Shown here piece after piece: positions 38,609-48,200 of a stretch of 64,000 bases of DNA (the stretch's first letter is position 1; each line of letters starts with the position of its first letter). A program made the translations under genes and the position numbers. Source of the stretch: Bacteroides fragilis (GTDB lineage: Bacteria; Bacteroidota; Bacteroidia; Bacteroidales; Bacteroidaceae); contig NZ_CP018937.1 of NCBI RefSeq assembly GCF_002849695.1, positions 4,092,001 through 4,156,000 on the forward strand. The letters run 5' to 3'. The notes under the pieces are model-generated. The model was not told the origin of the DNA. It was given only the letters and a program-made list of their open reading frames with translations, and did not search any database.

Positions 38609-38710
38609 TACGAAGTTAATTTCCTAAGTATACGAAGTTAACTTATTAGAGCTAAGAAGTTAACTTCCTATAATTACGAAGTTAACTTTATAAGTGCCAC
38701 GAAGTTAATA
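38609..38710. repeat. Five tandem 22-bp units with a palindromic GAAGTTAACTT core
   Basis: Units begin at 38609, 38631, 38653, 38675 and about 38698. The shared part is (T)ACGAAGTTAACTT; AAGTTAACTT is a perfect 10-bp palindrome in the middle copies. The 8-bp linkers vary. The array lies between the manC stop and its terminator. It may bind a protein cooperatively on one face of the helix, or be a slippage-type repeat. Confidence 0.65.
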
Positions 38711-38714
38711 AGAA

Positions 38715-38746
38715 AAAGGGGCTGAACGTTGCCGTTCAGCCCCTTT
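38715..38746. terminator. Bidirectional terminator between manC and HIT gene
   Basis: AAAGGGGCTGAACG (38715-38728) pairs perfectly with CGTTCAGCCCCTTT (38733-38746) around TTGC. Confidence 0.8.
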
Positions 38747-38771
38747 ACTATTATTTAATGAAGGAAGAATT

Positions 38772-39176
38772 CTATTTGGCTGTTTCGTAAGCAGAACTAA
38801 TAGCTTTGGCAATAGAAATAAACTCGTCGTCCGCCAGTTTCAATTTTGGATTAGAGAAAAGCATATCCGATTCTTTTTGAATAGGAATCAAATGAATATG
38901 AGCATGTGGAACCTCAAGTCCGATCACTGCTTCACCCACTTTTTTACAAGGAAAAGCTTTTTCAATAGCACGGGCTATTTTTTTGGCAAAAACGTGCATT
39001 GCAGCCAGATCTTCATCACTCAAATCAAAGATATAATCAACTTCCTGTTTAGGAACAACCAAAGTATGTCCCTTCACCAACGGATTGATATCAAGGAAAG
39101 CAAAAAACTTTTCGTTTTCGGCTACCTTATAGCATGGAATTTCACCCGCTATGATTCTACTGAATATTGTTGCCAT
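38772..39176 (-). CDS. HIT-family hydrolase, 134 aa
   Basis: HAHIHLIPI near residue 95-103 is the histidine triad (HxHxHxx) that acts as nucleophile on nucleoside phosphoramidates or AppppA-like molecules. The start MATIFSRIIAGEIPCYKV and the GHTLVVPKQEVDYIFDL segment are typical of Hint-type proteins. Length is normal and the protein is cytoplasmic. It lies 50 nt after greA on the same strand; a small hairpin (39195-39222) lies between, so it may be read partly from the greA transcript. Confidence 0.93.
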   Translation of the reverse strand: MATIFSRIIAGEIPCYKVAENEKFFAFLDINPLVKGHTLVVPKQEVDYIFDLSDEDLAAMHVFAKKIARAIEKAFPCKKVGEAVIGLEVPHAHIHLIPIQKESDMLFSNPKLKLADDEFISIAKAISSAYETAK

Positions 39177-39226
39177 AATCCTAATATATAAAATAGGGCA
39201 AGCCCGAATATGGACCTGCCCTCATG

Positions 39227-39691
39227 TTAAAACGAAATGTTTACTACTTCAAGACTGATTTTACCCTGTGGAACTTGGATCTCAGCAACATCACCTACCT
39301 TTTTGCCAAGTAATCCCTGAGCAATCGGTGTGCTAACGGAAATCTTTCCTTCTTTCAGATTAGCCTCGCTTTCTGAAACGATGGTATAAGTCATCTTCAT
39401 ACCATTCTTGGTATTCTTCAGTTCTACTTTATTCAGAATCTGCACTGAATCTGTTTTCAGTTTCGATTCATCAATAATCTTAGCATCCGCTATTACAGCT
39501 TTGAGTTTGTTGATTCTCATCTCAAGCATACCCTGAGCCTCTTTTGCAGCATCGTATTCGGCATTCTCCGATAAGTCTCCTTTATCGCGTGCCTCAGCTA
39601 TTGCCGCAGAGATTTTGGGGCGTTCCACTGTTTCCAGTTCTTTAAGTTCCGCCATCAATTTCTTGTAACCTTCTTCTGACATATAAGCCAT
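39227..39691 (-). CDS. greA: Transcription elongation factor GreA, 154 aa
   Basis: The N-terminal coiled-coil finger is intact (SEEGYKKLMAELKELETVE, IAEARDKGDLSENAEYDAA with the conserved acidic DLSENAEY at the tip that stimulates RNA cleavage). The C-terminal FKBP-like domain ends STPIAQGLLGKKVGD. It rescues backtracked RNA polymerase. Unusually for this genome it has a consensus Shine-Dalgarno (AAAGGAGG, 39707-39700) 8 nt before the ATG. It is upstream of the HIT gene. Confidence 0.96.
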   Translation of the reverse strand: MAYMSEEGYKKLMAELKELETVERPKISAAIAEARDKGDLSENAEYDAAKEAQGMLEMRINKLKAVIADAKIIDESKLKTDSVQILNKVELKNTKNGMKMTYTIVSESEANLKEGKISVSTPIAQGLLGKKVGDVAEIQVPQGKISLEVVNISF

Positions 39692-39699
39692 GATGTTTT

Positions 39700-39707
39700 C
39701 CTCCTTT
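39700..39707 (-). promoter_or_regulatory. Strong Shine-Dalgarno site of greA
   Basis: AAAGGAGG read on the minus strand, 8 nt from the ATG at 39691; notable because most genes here lack one. Confidence 0.6.
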
Positions 39708-39730
39708 TATTTTTTAACGGTCATATAAAA

Positions 39731-39763
39731 CAAAAAAGAATTCCAACATGAGTCATGCTGGAA
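39731..39763 (-). terminator. Terminator of the TlpA-like gene
   Basis: On the minus strand TTCCAGCATGA pairs with TCATGTTGGAA (39763-39741), followed by TTCTTTTTT. It separates the TlpA-like gene from greA. Confidence 0.7.
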
Positions 39764-39872
39764 CCCTCTTTTCAATTATTTCTTCGCAAAGATAACCTTT
39801 TAAACGATATGTGTCAAGCTAAAAGTAATGCTATGTAACATATTTAAACGAAATCTTCTAATTTATAACAAC

Positions 39873-41024
39873 TTAAAGCATAGACTTGATAGTTCCTTCC
39901 AAGTCTTTTATCGTCTCTCCACGGGCTCTCAGTTCATTGTTACGATTGATCAGGAATAGAGCCGGTAGATTCTTTACGCCATATAAAGCTGCATTCGTTG
40001 AGTAAATTCCATTTTCATCGCGAACGCATACCCAAGGCAAATTATCGGCTGAAGTTTTCCAGAAATGTTCATCAGCATCCAATGAAACCTGATAAATTTC
40101 CAGCCCCTGGCCCGCATACTTATTATACAAGTCACGCAACATCAGGTTATGTGGAGCCGAAACCGCACTTTGGTAAACCGTAAAATCAAGAAGAACGACT
40201 TTACCCTTCAAGTCAGTAAGTTTACGGATATTACCTTTCATATCTCTCAAAGCAATATCAATCACACCTGTTTCAGCAATCTTTTCTTCCGGTATCTCAA
40301 TTGTCTTTTGCTGGGGGGTACGAGTATTTTTCATACCTTTTATGACTATATTATAGAGATTCTTCGAACGTACCGCATGCGGATAAGTATTATTCAGACT
40401 TGTGGCTACGGCACCAAAACATTTAATATCGTCTTTATTATTCAGAGGATCAAAAATCATATAATTATTTAGCTTCTGGAACAAAGCAAAATAAGCAGAA
40501 GCCGTATTGGGAGCAGCAAAGATATAATTGATTTTCACATCATCTTTATAATTCTTCAACAATATAGCCAGGCTGTCTTCAAACACATCGTTACCTAATT
40601 GATTGGCTTGCGCAGCTTTTACCAACGCATCCACATTCTTCTGTAAACGGATCTGTTTTAGAGTCAGTTCTTTAATTTTCGCAGAATTGTCCGAGCCTTC
40701 TACTGTATAAGCAGTCGAAAAGTCTGTATAAGGCGCTTTGATGCTGACAGTTTCTGTAGAGTCAACCGAGAAATTAATCACTTTATCTTCCACCCGTAAA
40801 CGATAAAACTCAGGAGATTCAGGGCGTAATTGTTTAAAACTGAATGAACCGTCTCCTTTCAATTTTACAGAATCCAAAGGCACAATTCCTTCAAGTCCGG
40901 AAGCTTCCAGATAAAGCATTTTTCCATCTGCTCCCGAAACATCTCCTTTCACATTAAATTTAGGGTCAGAATTACAAGAACTTAAAGCAAGAGCCACAAG
41001 AGCTACTAACGTTACTTTTTTCAT
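39873..41024 (-). CDS. DUF4369/TlpA-type thioredoxin-fold lipoprotein lacking CXXC, 383 aa
   Basis: Start at 41024 (MKKVTLVALVALALSSCNS, lipid Cys17) is chosen over 41078, which lies upstream of the -7 box. Residues 20-130 are a DUF4369 beta domain (KFNVKGDVSGADGKMLYLEA). Residues about 245-383 are a TlpA-like thioredoxin fold (KLTDLKGKVVLLDFTVYQSA, LEIYQVSLDADEHFWK, NLPALFLINRNNE with the cis-Pro). The site where TlpA proteins carry WCxxC reads TVYQSAVSAPHN: both cysteines are gone. It cannot act as a disulfide oxidoreductase and may be a binding protein or pseudoenzyme. It is probably an envelope lipoprotein. Confidence 0.88.
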   Translation of the reverse strand: MKKVTLVALVALALSSCNSDPKFNVKGDVSGADGKMLYLEASGLEGIVPLDSVKLKGDGSFSFKQLRPESPEFYRLRVEDKVINFSVDSTETVSIKAPYTDFSTAYTVEGSDNSAKIKELTLKQIRLQKNVDALVKAAQANQLGNDVFEDSLAILLKNYKDDVKINYIFAAPNTASAYFALFQKLNNYMIFDPLNNKDDIKCFGAVATSLNNTYPHAVRSKNLYNIVIKGMKNTRTPQQKTIEIPEEKIAETGVIDIALRDMKGNIRKLTDLKGKVVLLDFTVYQSAVSAPHNLMLRDLYNKYAGQGLEIYQVSLDADEHFWKTSADNLPWVCVRDENGIYSTNAALYGVKNLPALFLINRNNELRARGETIKDLEGTIKSML

Positions 41025-41049
41025 AATATGCGTGTTATTTTTCAAGCTG

Positions 41050-41079
41050 CAAATATACTTCTTTTCAAGATTAGTCAAA
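41050..41079 (-). promoter_or_regulatory. Promoter for the TlpA-like gene
   Basis: Minus strand TTTG at 41079-41076, 18 nt, TATATTTG at 41057-41050. Confidence 0.6.
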
Positions 41080-41172
41080 GCATTTTGCCATGTTCTTCAC
41101 TCCAAAATTGAAAAAAATCAAATTCCTACTAACTTTTTATCTCATTTTCACGAGATTAGTGCAATAAATGTA

Positions 41173-41180
41173 TATCTTTG
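41173..41180 (+). promoter_or_regulatory. -7 box for pnp
   Basis: TATCTTTG at 41173-41180, 40 nt before the pnp start; a TTT-rich -33 lies near 41146-41149. Confidence 0.5.
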
Positions 41181-41220
41181 CGGGAATTTTGAAAGAAAGA
41201 TATTAGATAAAACAATTTTT

Positions 41221-43347
41221 ATGATTAACCCAATTGTTAAGACGATCGAGTTGGGAGATGGCAGAACCATCACACTCGAAACGGGAAAGCTGGCAAAACA
41301 GGCAGATGGCTCTGTGATGCTTCGCATGGGTAACACCATGTTGTTAGCTACTGTTTGTGCCGCTAAAGATGCAGTTCCCGGAACAGATTTCATGCCGCTT
41401 CAGGTAGAGTACAAAGAAAAATTTGCAGCATTCGGCCGCTTCCCCGGTGGCTTTACAAAAAGAGAAGGAAGAGCATCTGATTATGAGATCCTTACCTGCC
41501 GCTTAGTAGACCGTGCTCTCCGTCCTTTATTCCCCGATAATTTCCACGCAGAAGTTTACGTAAACATTATCCTTTTCTCAGCAGACGGTGTTGATATGCC
41601 TGACGCATTGGCCGGACTTGCTGCTTCAGCAGCACTTGCTGTTTCAGATATTCCTTTCAACGGACCTATTTCAGAAGTACGTGTTGCACGTATTGATGGC
41701 AAGTTCGTTATCAACCCGACTTTCGACCAGCTTGAAAAAGCTGATATGGACATCATGGTTGCCGCTACTTATGAAAACATCATGATGGTAGAAGGTGAAA
41801 TGAGTGAAGTATCGGAAGCCGAATTGCTGGAAGCAATGAAAGTAGCTCACGAAGCTATCAAAGTACATTGCAAAGCGCAGATGGAACTGACTGAAATGGT
41901 TGGTAAAACCGTAAAACGTGAATATTGTCACGAAGAAAACGACGAAGAACTCCGCAAAGCCGTTCACGATGCCTGCTACGATAAATCGTATGCCATCGCA
42001 GCTTCCGGAAACAGAAACAAACATGAACGTCAGGATGCTTTCGACGCTATCCGTGACGAATTTAAAGCTCAATTTTCTGAAGAAGAACTGGAAGAAAAAG
42101 GCGCACTGATTGATCGGTATTACCATGACGTAGAAAAAGAAGCGATGCGTCGTTGTATCCTTGATGAAGGAAAACGTTTGGATGGACGTAAGACTACTGA
42201 AATTCGTCCTATCTGGTGTGAAGTCGGTTACCTGCCCGGACCTCACGGATCAGCTATCTTTACCCGTGGTGAGACTCAGTCATTGACTTCAGTCACTTTG
42301 GGTACCAAGCTGGATGAAAAAATTATCGATGACGTTTTGGCCCACGGAAAAGAACGCTTTTTATTACACTATAACTTTCCTCCCTTCTCAACAGGTGAAG
42401 CAAAAGCTCAACGTGGCGTAGGCCGTCGTGAAATTGGGCACGGCAACTTGGCACATAGAGCACTGAAGAGAATGATTCCGGAAGATTACCCATATGTAGT
42501 ACGCGTTGTTTCAGACATCCTTGAATCAAACGGTTCTTCATCCATGGCTACTGTATGCGCCGGAACTCTGGCCCTGATGGATGCCGGTGTGAAGATTAAG
42601 AAACCGGTATCGGGTATCGCTATGGGATTGATTAAGAATGCAGGCGAAGAAAAATATGCCGTATTATCTGATATCCTCGGTGATGAAGACCACTTGGGTG
42701 ATATGGACTTCAAAGTGACAGGTACCAAAGACGGTATTACAGCTACCCAGATGGATATCAAAGTAGACGGTCTGTCTTACGAAATCCTGGAACGTGCCTT
42801 GAATCAGGCAAAAGAAGGACGTATGCACATACTTGGCAAAATAGAAGAAACTATTTCTGAACCGCGTACCGAACTGAAAGATCATGCTCCTCGTATCGAA
42901 ACAATGACTATTCCTAAAGAATTTATCGGTGCTGTAATCGGCCCGGGTGGAAAAATCATTCAAGGCATGCAGGAAGAGACAGGTGCTACAATCACTATCG
43001 AAGAGATCGACAATGTGGGTCGCATCGAGATTTCCGGAACCAACAAGAAATCAATCGATGATGCAATCCGCCTGATCAAAGGCATTGTTGCCGTTCCCGA
43101 AATAGGTGAAGTATACAAAGGTAAGGTACGCTCAATCATGCCTTATGGTGCATTCGTTGAATTCCTTCCGGGAAAAGACGGTCTACTCCATATCTCAGAA
43201 ATTGACTGGAAACGCCTTGAAACTGTAGAAGAAGCCGGCATCAAAGAAGGTGACGAGATCGAAGTGAAATTGATCGACATTGACCCGAAGACAGGTAAAT
43301 TCAAACTTTCAAGAAAAGTTTTGTTACCCCGTCCGGAAAAAAAATAA
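41221..43347 (+). CDS. pnp: Polyribonucleotide nucleotidyltransferase, 708 aa
   Basis: Two RNase PH-like halves are present (first: GDGRTITLETGKLAKQADGS; second: KRLDGRKTTEIRPIWCEVG and GDEDHLGDMDFKVTGTKDGI with the catalytic Asp residues), followed by a KH domain (IGAVIGPGGKIIQGMQEETG) and an S1 domain (VYKGKVRSIMPYGAFVEFLP). It degrades RNA by phosphorolysis as a trimer in the degradosome. Start at 41221 is set by the promoter at 41173; the frame is open far upstream but lies in the intergenic region. Length is normal. Confidence 0.97.
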   Translation: MINPIVKTIELGDGRTITLETGKLAKQADGSVMLRMGNTMLLATVCAAKDAVPGTDFMPLQVEYKEKFAAFGRFPGGFTKREGRASDYEILTCRLVDRALRPLFPDNFHAEVYVNIILFSADGVDMPDALAGLAASAALAVSDIPFNGPISEVRVARIDGKFVINPTFDQLEKADMDIMVAATYENIMMVEGEMSEVSEAELLEAMKVAHEAIKVHCKAQMELTEMVGKTVKREYCHEENDEELRKAVHDACYDKSYAIAASGNRNKHERQDAFDAIRDEFKAQFSEEELEEKGALIDRYYHDVEKEAMRRCILDEGKRLDGRKTTEIRPIWCEVGYLPGPHGSAIFTRGETQSLTSVTLGTKLDEKIIDDVLAHGKERFLLHYNFPPFSTGEAKAQRGVGRREIGHGNLAHRALKRMIPEDYPYVVRVVSDILESNGSSSMATVCAGTLALMDAGVKIKKPVSGIAMGLIKNAGEEKYAVLSDILGDEDHLGDMDFKVTGTKDGITATQMDIKVDGLSYEILERALNQAKEGRMHILGKIEETISEPRTELKDHAPRIETMTIPKEFIGAVIGPGGKIIQGMQEETGATITIEEIDNVGRIEISGTNKKSIDDAIRLIKGIVAVPEIGEVYKGKVRSIMPYGAFVEFLPGKDGLLHISEIDWKRLETVEEAGIKEGDEIEVKLIDIDPKTGKFKLSRKVLLPRPEKK

Positions 43348-43376
43348 ATAATTCCTGTCCTTATTGACAGATTGAT

Positions 43377-43410
43377 AACCTGGCTATTATTTATAGCCAG
43401 GTTATTTTTT
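43377..43410 (+). terminator. Terminator of pnp
   Basis: AACCTGGCTA (43377-43386) pairs with TAGCCAGGTT (43394-43403), followed by ATTTTTT. Confidence 0.8.
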
Positions 43411-43510
43411 AACCGGCAATCAGTATAAAAGTCATTCTTTTATTTTGATATTCCAAAAAGTTTATGTTGCTTTGTCATAACAAAATCCAACGAACCTTTA
43501 AAATCTATTC

Positions 43511-44071
43511 ATGTCAAGCAACAACAGTCTTCATACCATGGACCTATTCAGTCGGTTCTTCCAAGAAAACCAGGAGAGGTTTCTGTCGTTTGCTTACTCA
43601 TATACCCGGAATAAAGCCGCAGCTGAAGACATCCTGATGGAAGCAATGATCAGCCTGTGGGAAAACCGTGAAAAATGGGAAAAAGACTCTAATCTCCACG
43701 CATTATTGCTCACTATCATCAAGAATAAATCTCTTAACTACCTTGAGCACGAACAGGTACGTATGCGGGCCGAAGAAGCCATCAACACACACAAACAGCG
43801 GGAACTCGACCTCCGCATTGCTACTTTGGAAGCTTGTGAACCCGAATCGATCTTCGACACCGAAATACAACGCATTGTATATAAAACACTTGAACAGCTA
43901 CCGGAACAAAGCCGTCACATCTTTATATTAAGCCGTTATCACAATGCTCCCAATAAAAAGATAGCCGAACAACTTGGCATTTCCATCAAAAGTGTAGAGT
44001 TCCATATCACTAAAGCGCTAAAATTATTGCGGCTTGAGCTCAAAGATTATCTTATTTCCCTACTTTTCTAA
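43511..44071 (+). CDS. ECF-type RNA polymerase sigma factor, 186 aa
   Basis: Region 2 (SFAYSYTRNKAAAEDILMEA, then MISLWENREKW) and region 4 (QLPEQSRHIFILSRYHNAPN, KKIAEQLGISIKSVEFHITK) are intact, with no other domain. It is the Bacteroides type of extracytoplasmic sigma factor that works with a FecR-like anti-sigma factor and a TonB receptor. The FecR gene begins 100 nt downstream and the SusC gene after that, giving the classic three-part trans-envelope signalling unit. Start 43511; a Met at codon 10 is also possible. Confidence 0.93.
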   Translation: MSSNNSLHTMDLFSRFFQENQERFLSFAYSYTRNKAAAEDILMEAMISLWENREKWEKDSNLHALLLTIIKNKSLNYLEHEQVRMRAEEAINTHKQRELDLRIATLEACEPESIFDTEIQRIVYKTLEQLPEQSRHIFILSRYHNAPNKKIAEQLGISIKSVEFHITKALKLLRLELKDYLISLLF

Positions 44072-44171
44072 AAAAAACTTCATTTTCCTTTAGGGTTGTC
44101 CGGGAGTATCCTGTTATATATACAGAAAGAGGAAATAAGGCCTCCGACAATATATAAACTAAAAACATTTT

Positions 44172-45104
44172 ATGGAACAGGAACTACTATACAAGTATTT
44201 TAAAGGAACTGCCTCCGAAGAAGAAGAAAAACTAATTCTAAACTGGGTGGATGCATCTCCCGAAAACCGGAAAGCATTTCAAAAAGAACGGATGCTATAC
44301 GACATAGCTCTGTTCACGGATGAAAAACAAATAAGCCGGAGAGACAAAAAAAACCGGATTCTCCCGATGTTGAAGTGGAGTGCACGTATTGCTGCCGTAC
44401 TCATCATAGCTGTCAGTTGTGGGTTCTTGTTTAAGAATTACCAATATGAAAAATCAGCCCACCGGCAAACCATAACTGTTCCTGCAGGACAACGTGCACA
44501 GATCACACTGGCAGATGGAACAAAAGTATGGTTGAACTCAAAGTCTACTTTGACTTATGCATCCAACTTCGGACGCCAAGAAAGAAACGTAGAGCTGGAC
44601 GGAGAAGCTTATTTTGAAGTAGCCAAAAACAAAAAGATACCATTTTTTGTCAACACGGAAATAAACCGGGTAAAAGTGGTAGGAACCCATTTCAACGTCT
44701 GCGCCTACAAAGGCAGTAACGAATTTGAAACGACCTTGATTGAAGGTATTGTCGACATCTATCCGGTAGGAAGTGATCAAGTGATCACCCGACTGACCAA
44801 AGACGAGTTCTTCGGATCATACAACGGAAAGTACAAGAAGACTACTTTACCTTCGTACGATTATCTGAGATGGAAAGAAGGATTATACTGTTTTGATGAC
44901 GCACCGCTTAACAGCCTGCTCAACAAACTGGAAAAATATTACAATGTGAACATAAGCGTAAGAAATCTGAAAATACTGAACTACCGCTGTACAGGTAAGT
45001 TTAAAGAGCAGGATGGCATAGAGCATATTCTGAAAGTCATTCAGAAGGATCATAAGTTCACATATCGCATCAATGAAGAAAAAGACAGTATCATCATTGA
45101 ATAG
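44172..45104 (+). CDS. FecR-like anti-sigma factor, 310 aa
   Basis: The cytoplasmic N-terminal part (LLYKYFKGTASEEEEKLILN, WVDASPENRKAFQKERML) should hold the sigma factor. One membrane helix at about 70-88 (SARIAAVLIIAVSCGFLF) follows. The periplasmic FecR domain has ITVPAGQRAQITLADGTKVW and LNSKSTLTYASNF, FEVAKNKKIPFFVNTE and VVGTHFNVCAY, and the DUF4974 end (PLNSLLNKLEKYYNVNISV, YRCTGKFKEQDGIEHIL). It would release the sigma factor when the adjacent SusC receptor, through its STN domain, signals substrate. Confidence 0.95.
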   Translation: MEQELLYKYFKGTASEEEEKLILNWVDASPENRKAFQKERMLYDIALFTDEKQISRRDKKNRILPMLKWSARIAAVLIIAVSCGFLFKNYQYEKSAHRQTITVPAGQRAQITLADGTKVWLNSKSTLTYASNFGRQERNVELDGEAYFEVAKNKKIPFFVNTEINRVKVVGTHFNVCAYKGSNEFETTLIEGIVDIYPVGSDQVITRLTKDEFFGSYNGKYKKTTLPSYDYLRWKEGLYCFDDAPLNSLLNKLEKYYNVNISVRNLKILNYRCTGKFKEQDGIEHILKVIQKDHKFTYRINEEKDSIIIE

Positions 45105-45207
45105 AAATAAGGAAAGAGCTCAATATAAACCTTAAATTAGTACAAACCATTAAAAACCAGATACGCATGAAAAAGTAGAAAAGAAAGTCCATTATTCTCA
45201 AAAAAGA

Positions 45208-45239
45208 GAATCGGAAAGTACCCCCATACTTTCCGATTC
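45208..45239 (+). promoter_or_regulatory. Hairpin in the fecR-susC spacer
   Basis: GAATCGGAAAGT (45208-45219) pairs perfectly with ACTTTCCGATTC (45228-45239), loop ACCCCCAT. No U-tract follows, so mRNA processing, stabilisation or attenuation is more likely than plain termination. A three-codon ORF (ATGAAAAAGTAG) lies just before it at about 45168. Confidence 0.5.
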
Positions 45240-45294
45240 GAAACAGTCAAAAATCGACCTTAATCAATTTATTAACTTAACACGTTACAAAGAT

Positions 45295-48200
45295 ATGAGA
45301 AAAATTTCTTTGCCAAGGCATTTATGCCCAAAAAATTTTGTTTCAAAACAAATATTGTTAACCATGAAGATCACATTATTCCTTCTCTTTTTCGTAGCAC
45401 TCCAAGCTTACAGTGAGAATGGATACTCTCAAAATGCTAAAATAAGCATACCACGTTCAAGCCTGAAAGTAAGCGAATTACTATCGAAGATTGAATCTCA
45501 GACGGAATATCTGTTTGTCTATAATAAAAAGAATGTAGATACCAGACGTACAGTAAACGTACAGGCCGACAACAAAGCCGTATCCGAAGTTCTCGACGAG
45601 GCATTTAAAGGTACCAACATTAAATATGTAATGGAAGGGCACAACATTGTTCTGACCAAAAACAACGATAACGCCTCAACAGCCCAGCAGGGCAGAGTAA
45701 CCGTAAAAGGAGTAGTTACTGACCAGAATGGCGATCCCATCATCGGTGCCAATGTATTGGAGAAAGGTACCACAAACGGTTGCATCACCGACATGGAAGG
45801 CAACTTCAGCCTTAATGTACCCAGCAACTCTATCCTTGTAATTACCTATGTCGGTTATCAGCCACAAAACATACAGGTAAACGGACGGCAAAGCCTCAGC
45901 ATAAAGCTACAGGAAGAAGCCATGGCACTGGAACAGGTAGTCGTAACCGCCATGGGTATCAAGAAAAAAGAAGCCTCCTTGACCTACTCAACACAACAAG
46001 TAGGTGGCGATGAACTGACCCGTGCCAAAGATCCGAATATGATTAATGCCCTTGCCGGTAAAACAGCGGGTGTACAAATCACCAAAAGTTCATCCGGACT
46101 GGGCGGCTCAGCCAAAGTGTCTATTCGTGGCAGCCGCTCTATCAGCGGAAACAACCAACCCCTTTATGTGATTGACGGTGTACCGATGCTGAATAGCAGC
46201 AACGAACAGGCTTCTACAGCCATCGGTGGTACTGCCGATGCAGGTAACCGTGATGGCGGTGACGGTATCTCCAACCTGAACCCGGATGATATCGAAAGTA
46301 TGAGTATCCTGAAAGGAGCTTCCGCAGCAGCCCTCTATGGCTCACAAGCTGCCAATGGTGTCATCCTGATTACTACCAAGAAGGGTAAAGCCGGTATCCA
46401 GAAAATTACATTCTCTTCTAACTTGACTGTAGACCATGCCATCTGCCTGCCCGAATTCCAAAACAGTTATGCCATGGATCCCGAAGCCAAAAACGGTTGG
46501 GGGAAAAAGGCAACTCTAAAAGATTATGACAATGCAGATAATTTCTTCCAGAATGGTGTAACAGCCATCAATTCCGTATCCTTTATGAACGGCAGTGAAA
46601 AGATGCAAACTTACTTCTCTTATGCTAATACCACTGCCAAAGGTATAGTCGAGAAAAACAAAATGCAGAAGCACAATCTAAATTTCCGCGAAACAGCCAA
46701 TTTCTTTAACGACTACCTAAAGCTGGACGCCAATGTCAACCTGATGACACAAACAATCAAAAATCGTCCGACTTCCGGTGGCTATTATATGAATCCGCTG
46801 GTGGGACTCTACGGTTTCCCGAGAGGTGAAGACTTATCCGAATATAAAAACAACTTCGAAGTGTTTGACCCGGCACGTAATATGAATGTACAGAACTGGT
46901 ATACTTCTTATCAGGATATGGAACAGAATCCTTACTGGATCACCAACCGCATCAACAGCAACGATAAACGTACACGTGCCATCGCTTCACTGACCGCCAA
47001 CCTGAAAATCACTGACTGGCTGAATATCCAGGCTCGTGGTACTGCCGATTACACACACGATCAGTATCAACAACGTATGTACGCTTCTACTGCTCCTGCC
47101 CTATCAGGACAAAACGGACGTTATATTGACTTGAACCATACTGAAACATTGTATTACGGTGATGTCATGGCTATGATAAACAAAAAATGGAATGACTTCT
47201 CGTTGAATGGCGCGATCGGTGGCAGCATTAACAGTACGAATGTCAATTCTTTGAGACTGGACTCCAAAACAGCTTCACTGTACTACCCCAACGTCTTCAC
47301 CGTAGCCAATATCAAAATGACACAGGCTGCTTATATCGACGAACAAATCAATCAAAAGAGAGTATTACAATCTCTGTTCGGCACTGCCCAGTTAGGTTGG
47401 AAAGAAAGCCTGTATCTGGATGTCACCGCACGCAACGACTGGTCGTCTACATTGGCCTATACCAAACATAGCAGTTTCTTCTACCCCTCGGTAGGTCTGT
47501 CATGGGTGCTGAACAATACAGTGAAACTCCCCGAATGGATTTCTTTCGGAAAGATCAGAGGTTCATGGTCCAAAGTTGGTAACGATCTCCCGTTGTTCAT
47601 CAGCAACACGATTCCGGGCAGTAATGATATCATCGGTGCAGGTGGTGCCATCGTTACTTACTCTAAAGCTCCTTTCAATGATCTGAAACCCGAGATGAGT
47701 ACTTCCTATGAAATCGGTACCGAATGGAAATTCTTCAACTACCGACTGGATTTTGACTTCACCTATTATCGTACCAACACCAAGAATCAGTTATTTACAT
47801 TGCCTTCATCGGCAGGTGCCGAGTATAAATACTACATGGTAAATGCCGGTAACATTCAGAACGAAGGTATAGAAATCACTTTAGGAGCTACTCCGGTAAT
47901 GAATGACGCTTTCCGTTGGAAAACTCAATTTAACTTCTCTACCAACAAAAACAAGATTATCAAGCTTCATCCGGACCTGAAAACATTTGTTTATGGTGAC
48001 GAAAGTTTCTCTTCCTCCTACTCCATGCGCCTGGTAGAAGGTGGTTCATTCGGTGATATTTATGGCAAGGCATTCGAGCGTGACAAGAATGGCAAAGTGG
48101 TGTTCACTACAGACGCAGACGGTGACAAGATTCCAAACGTTATCGGTGGCGGCAATACAGAAAAAGTCGGAAACTGTAATCCGGACTTTATGCTGGGATG

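Noticed and set aside
38609..38710. CRISPR array
   Set aside because: Units are 22 bp with 8-bp variable linkers, too short for repeat-spacer structure, and no cas genes are near.
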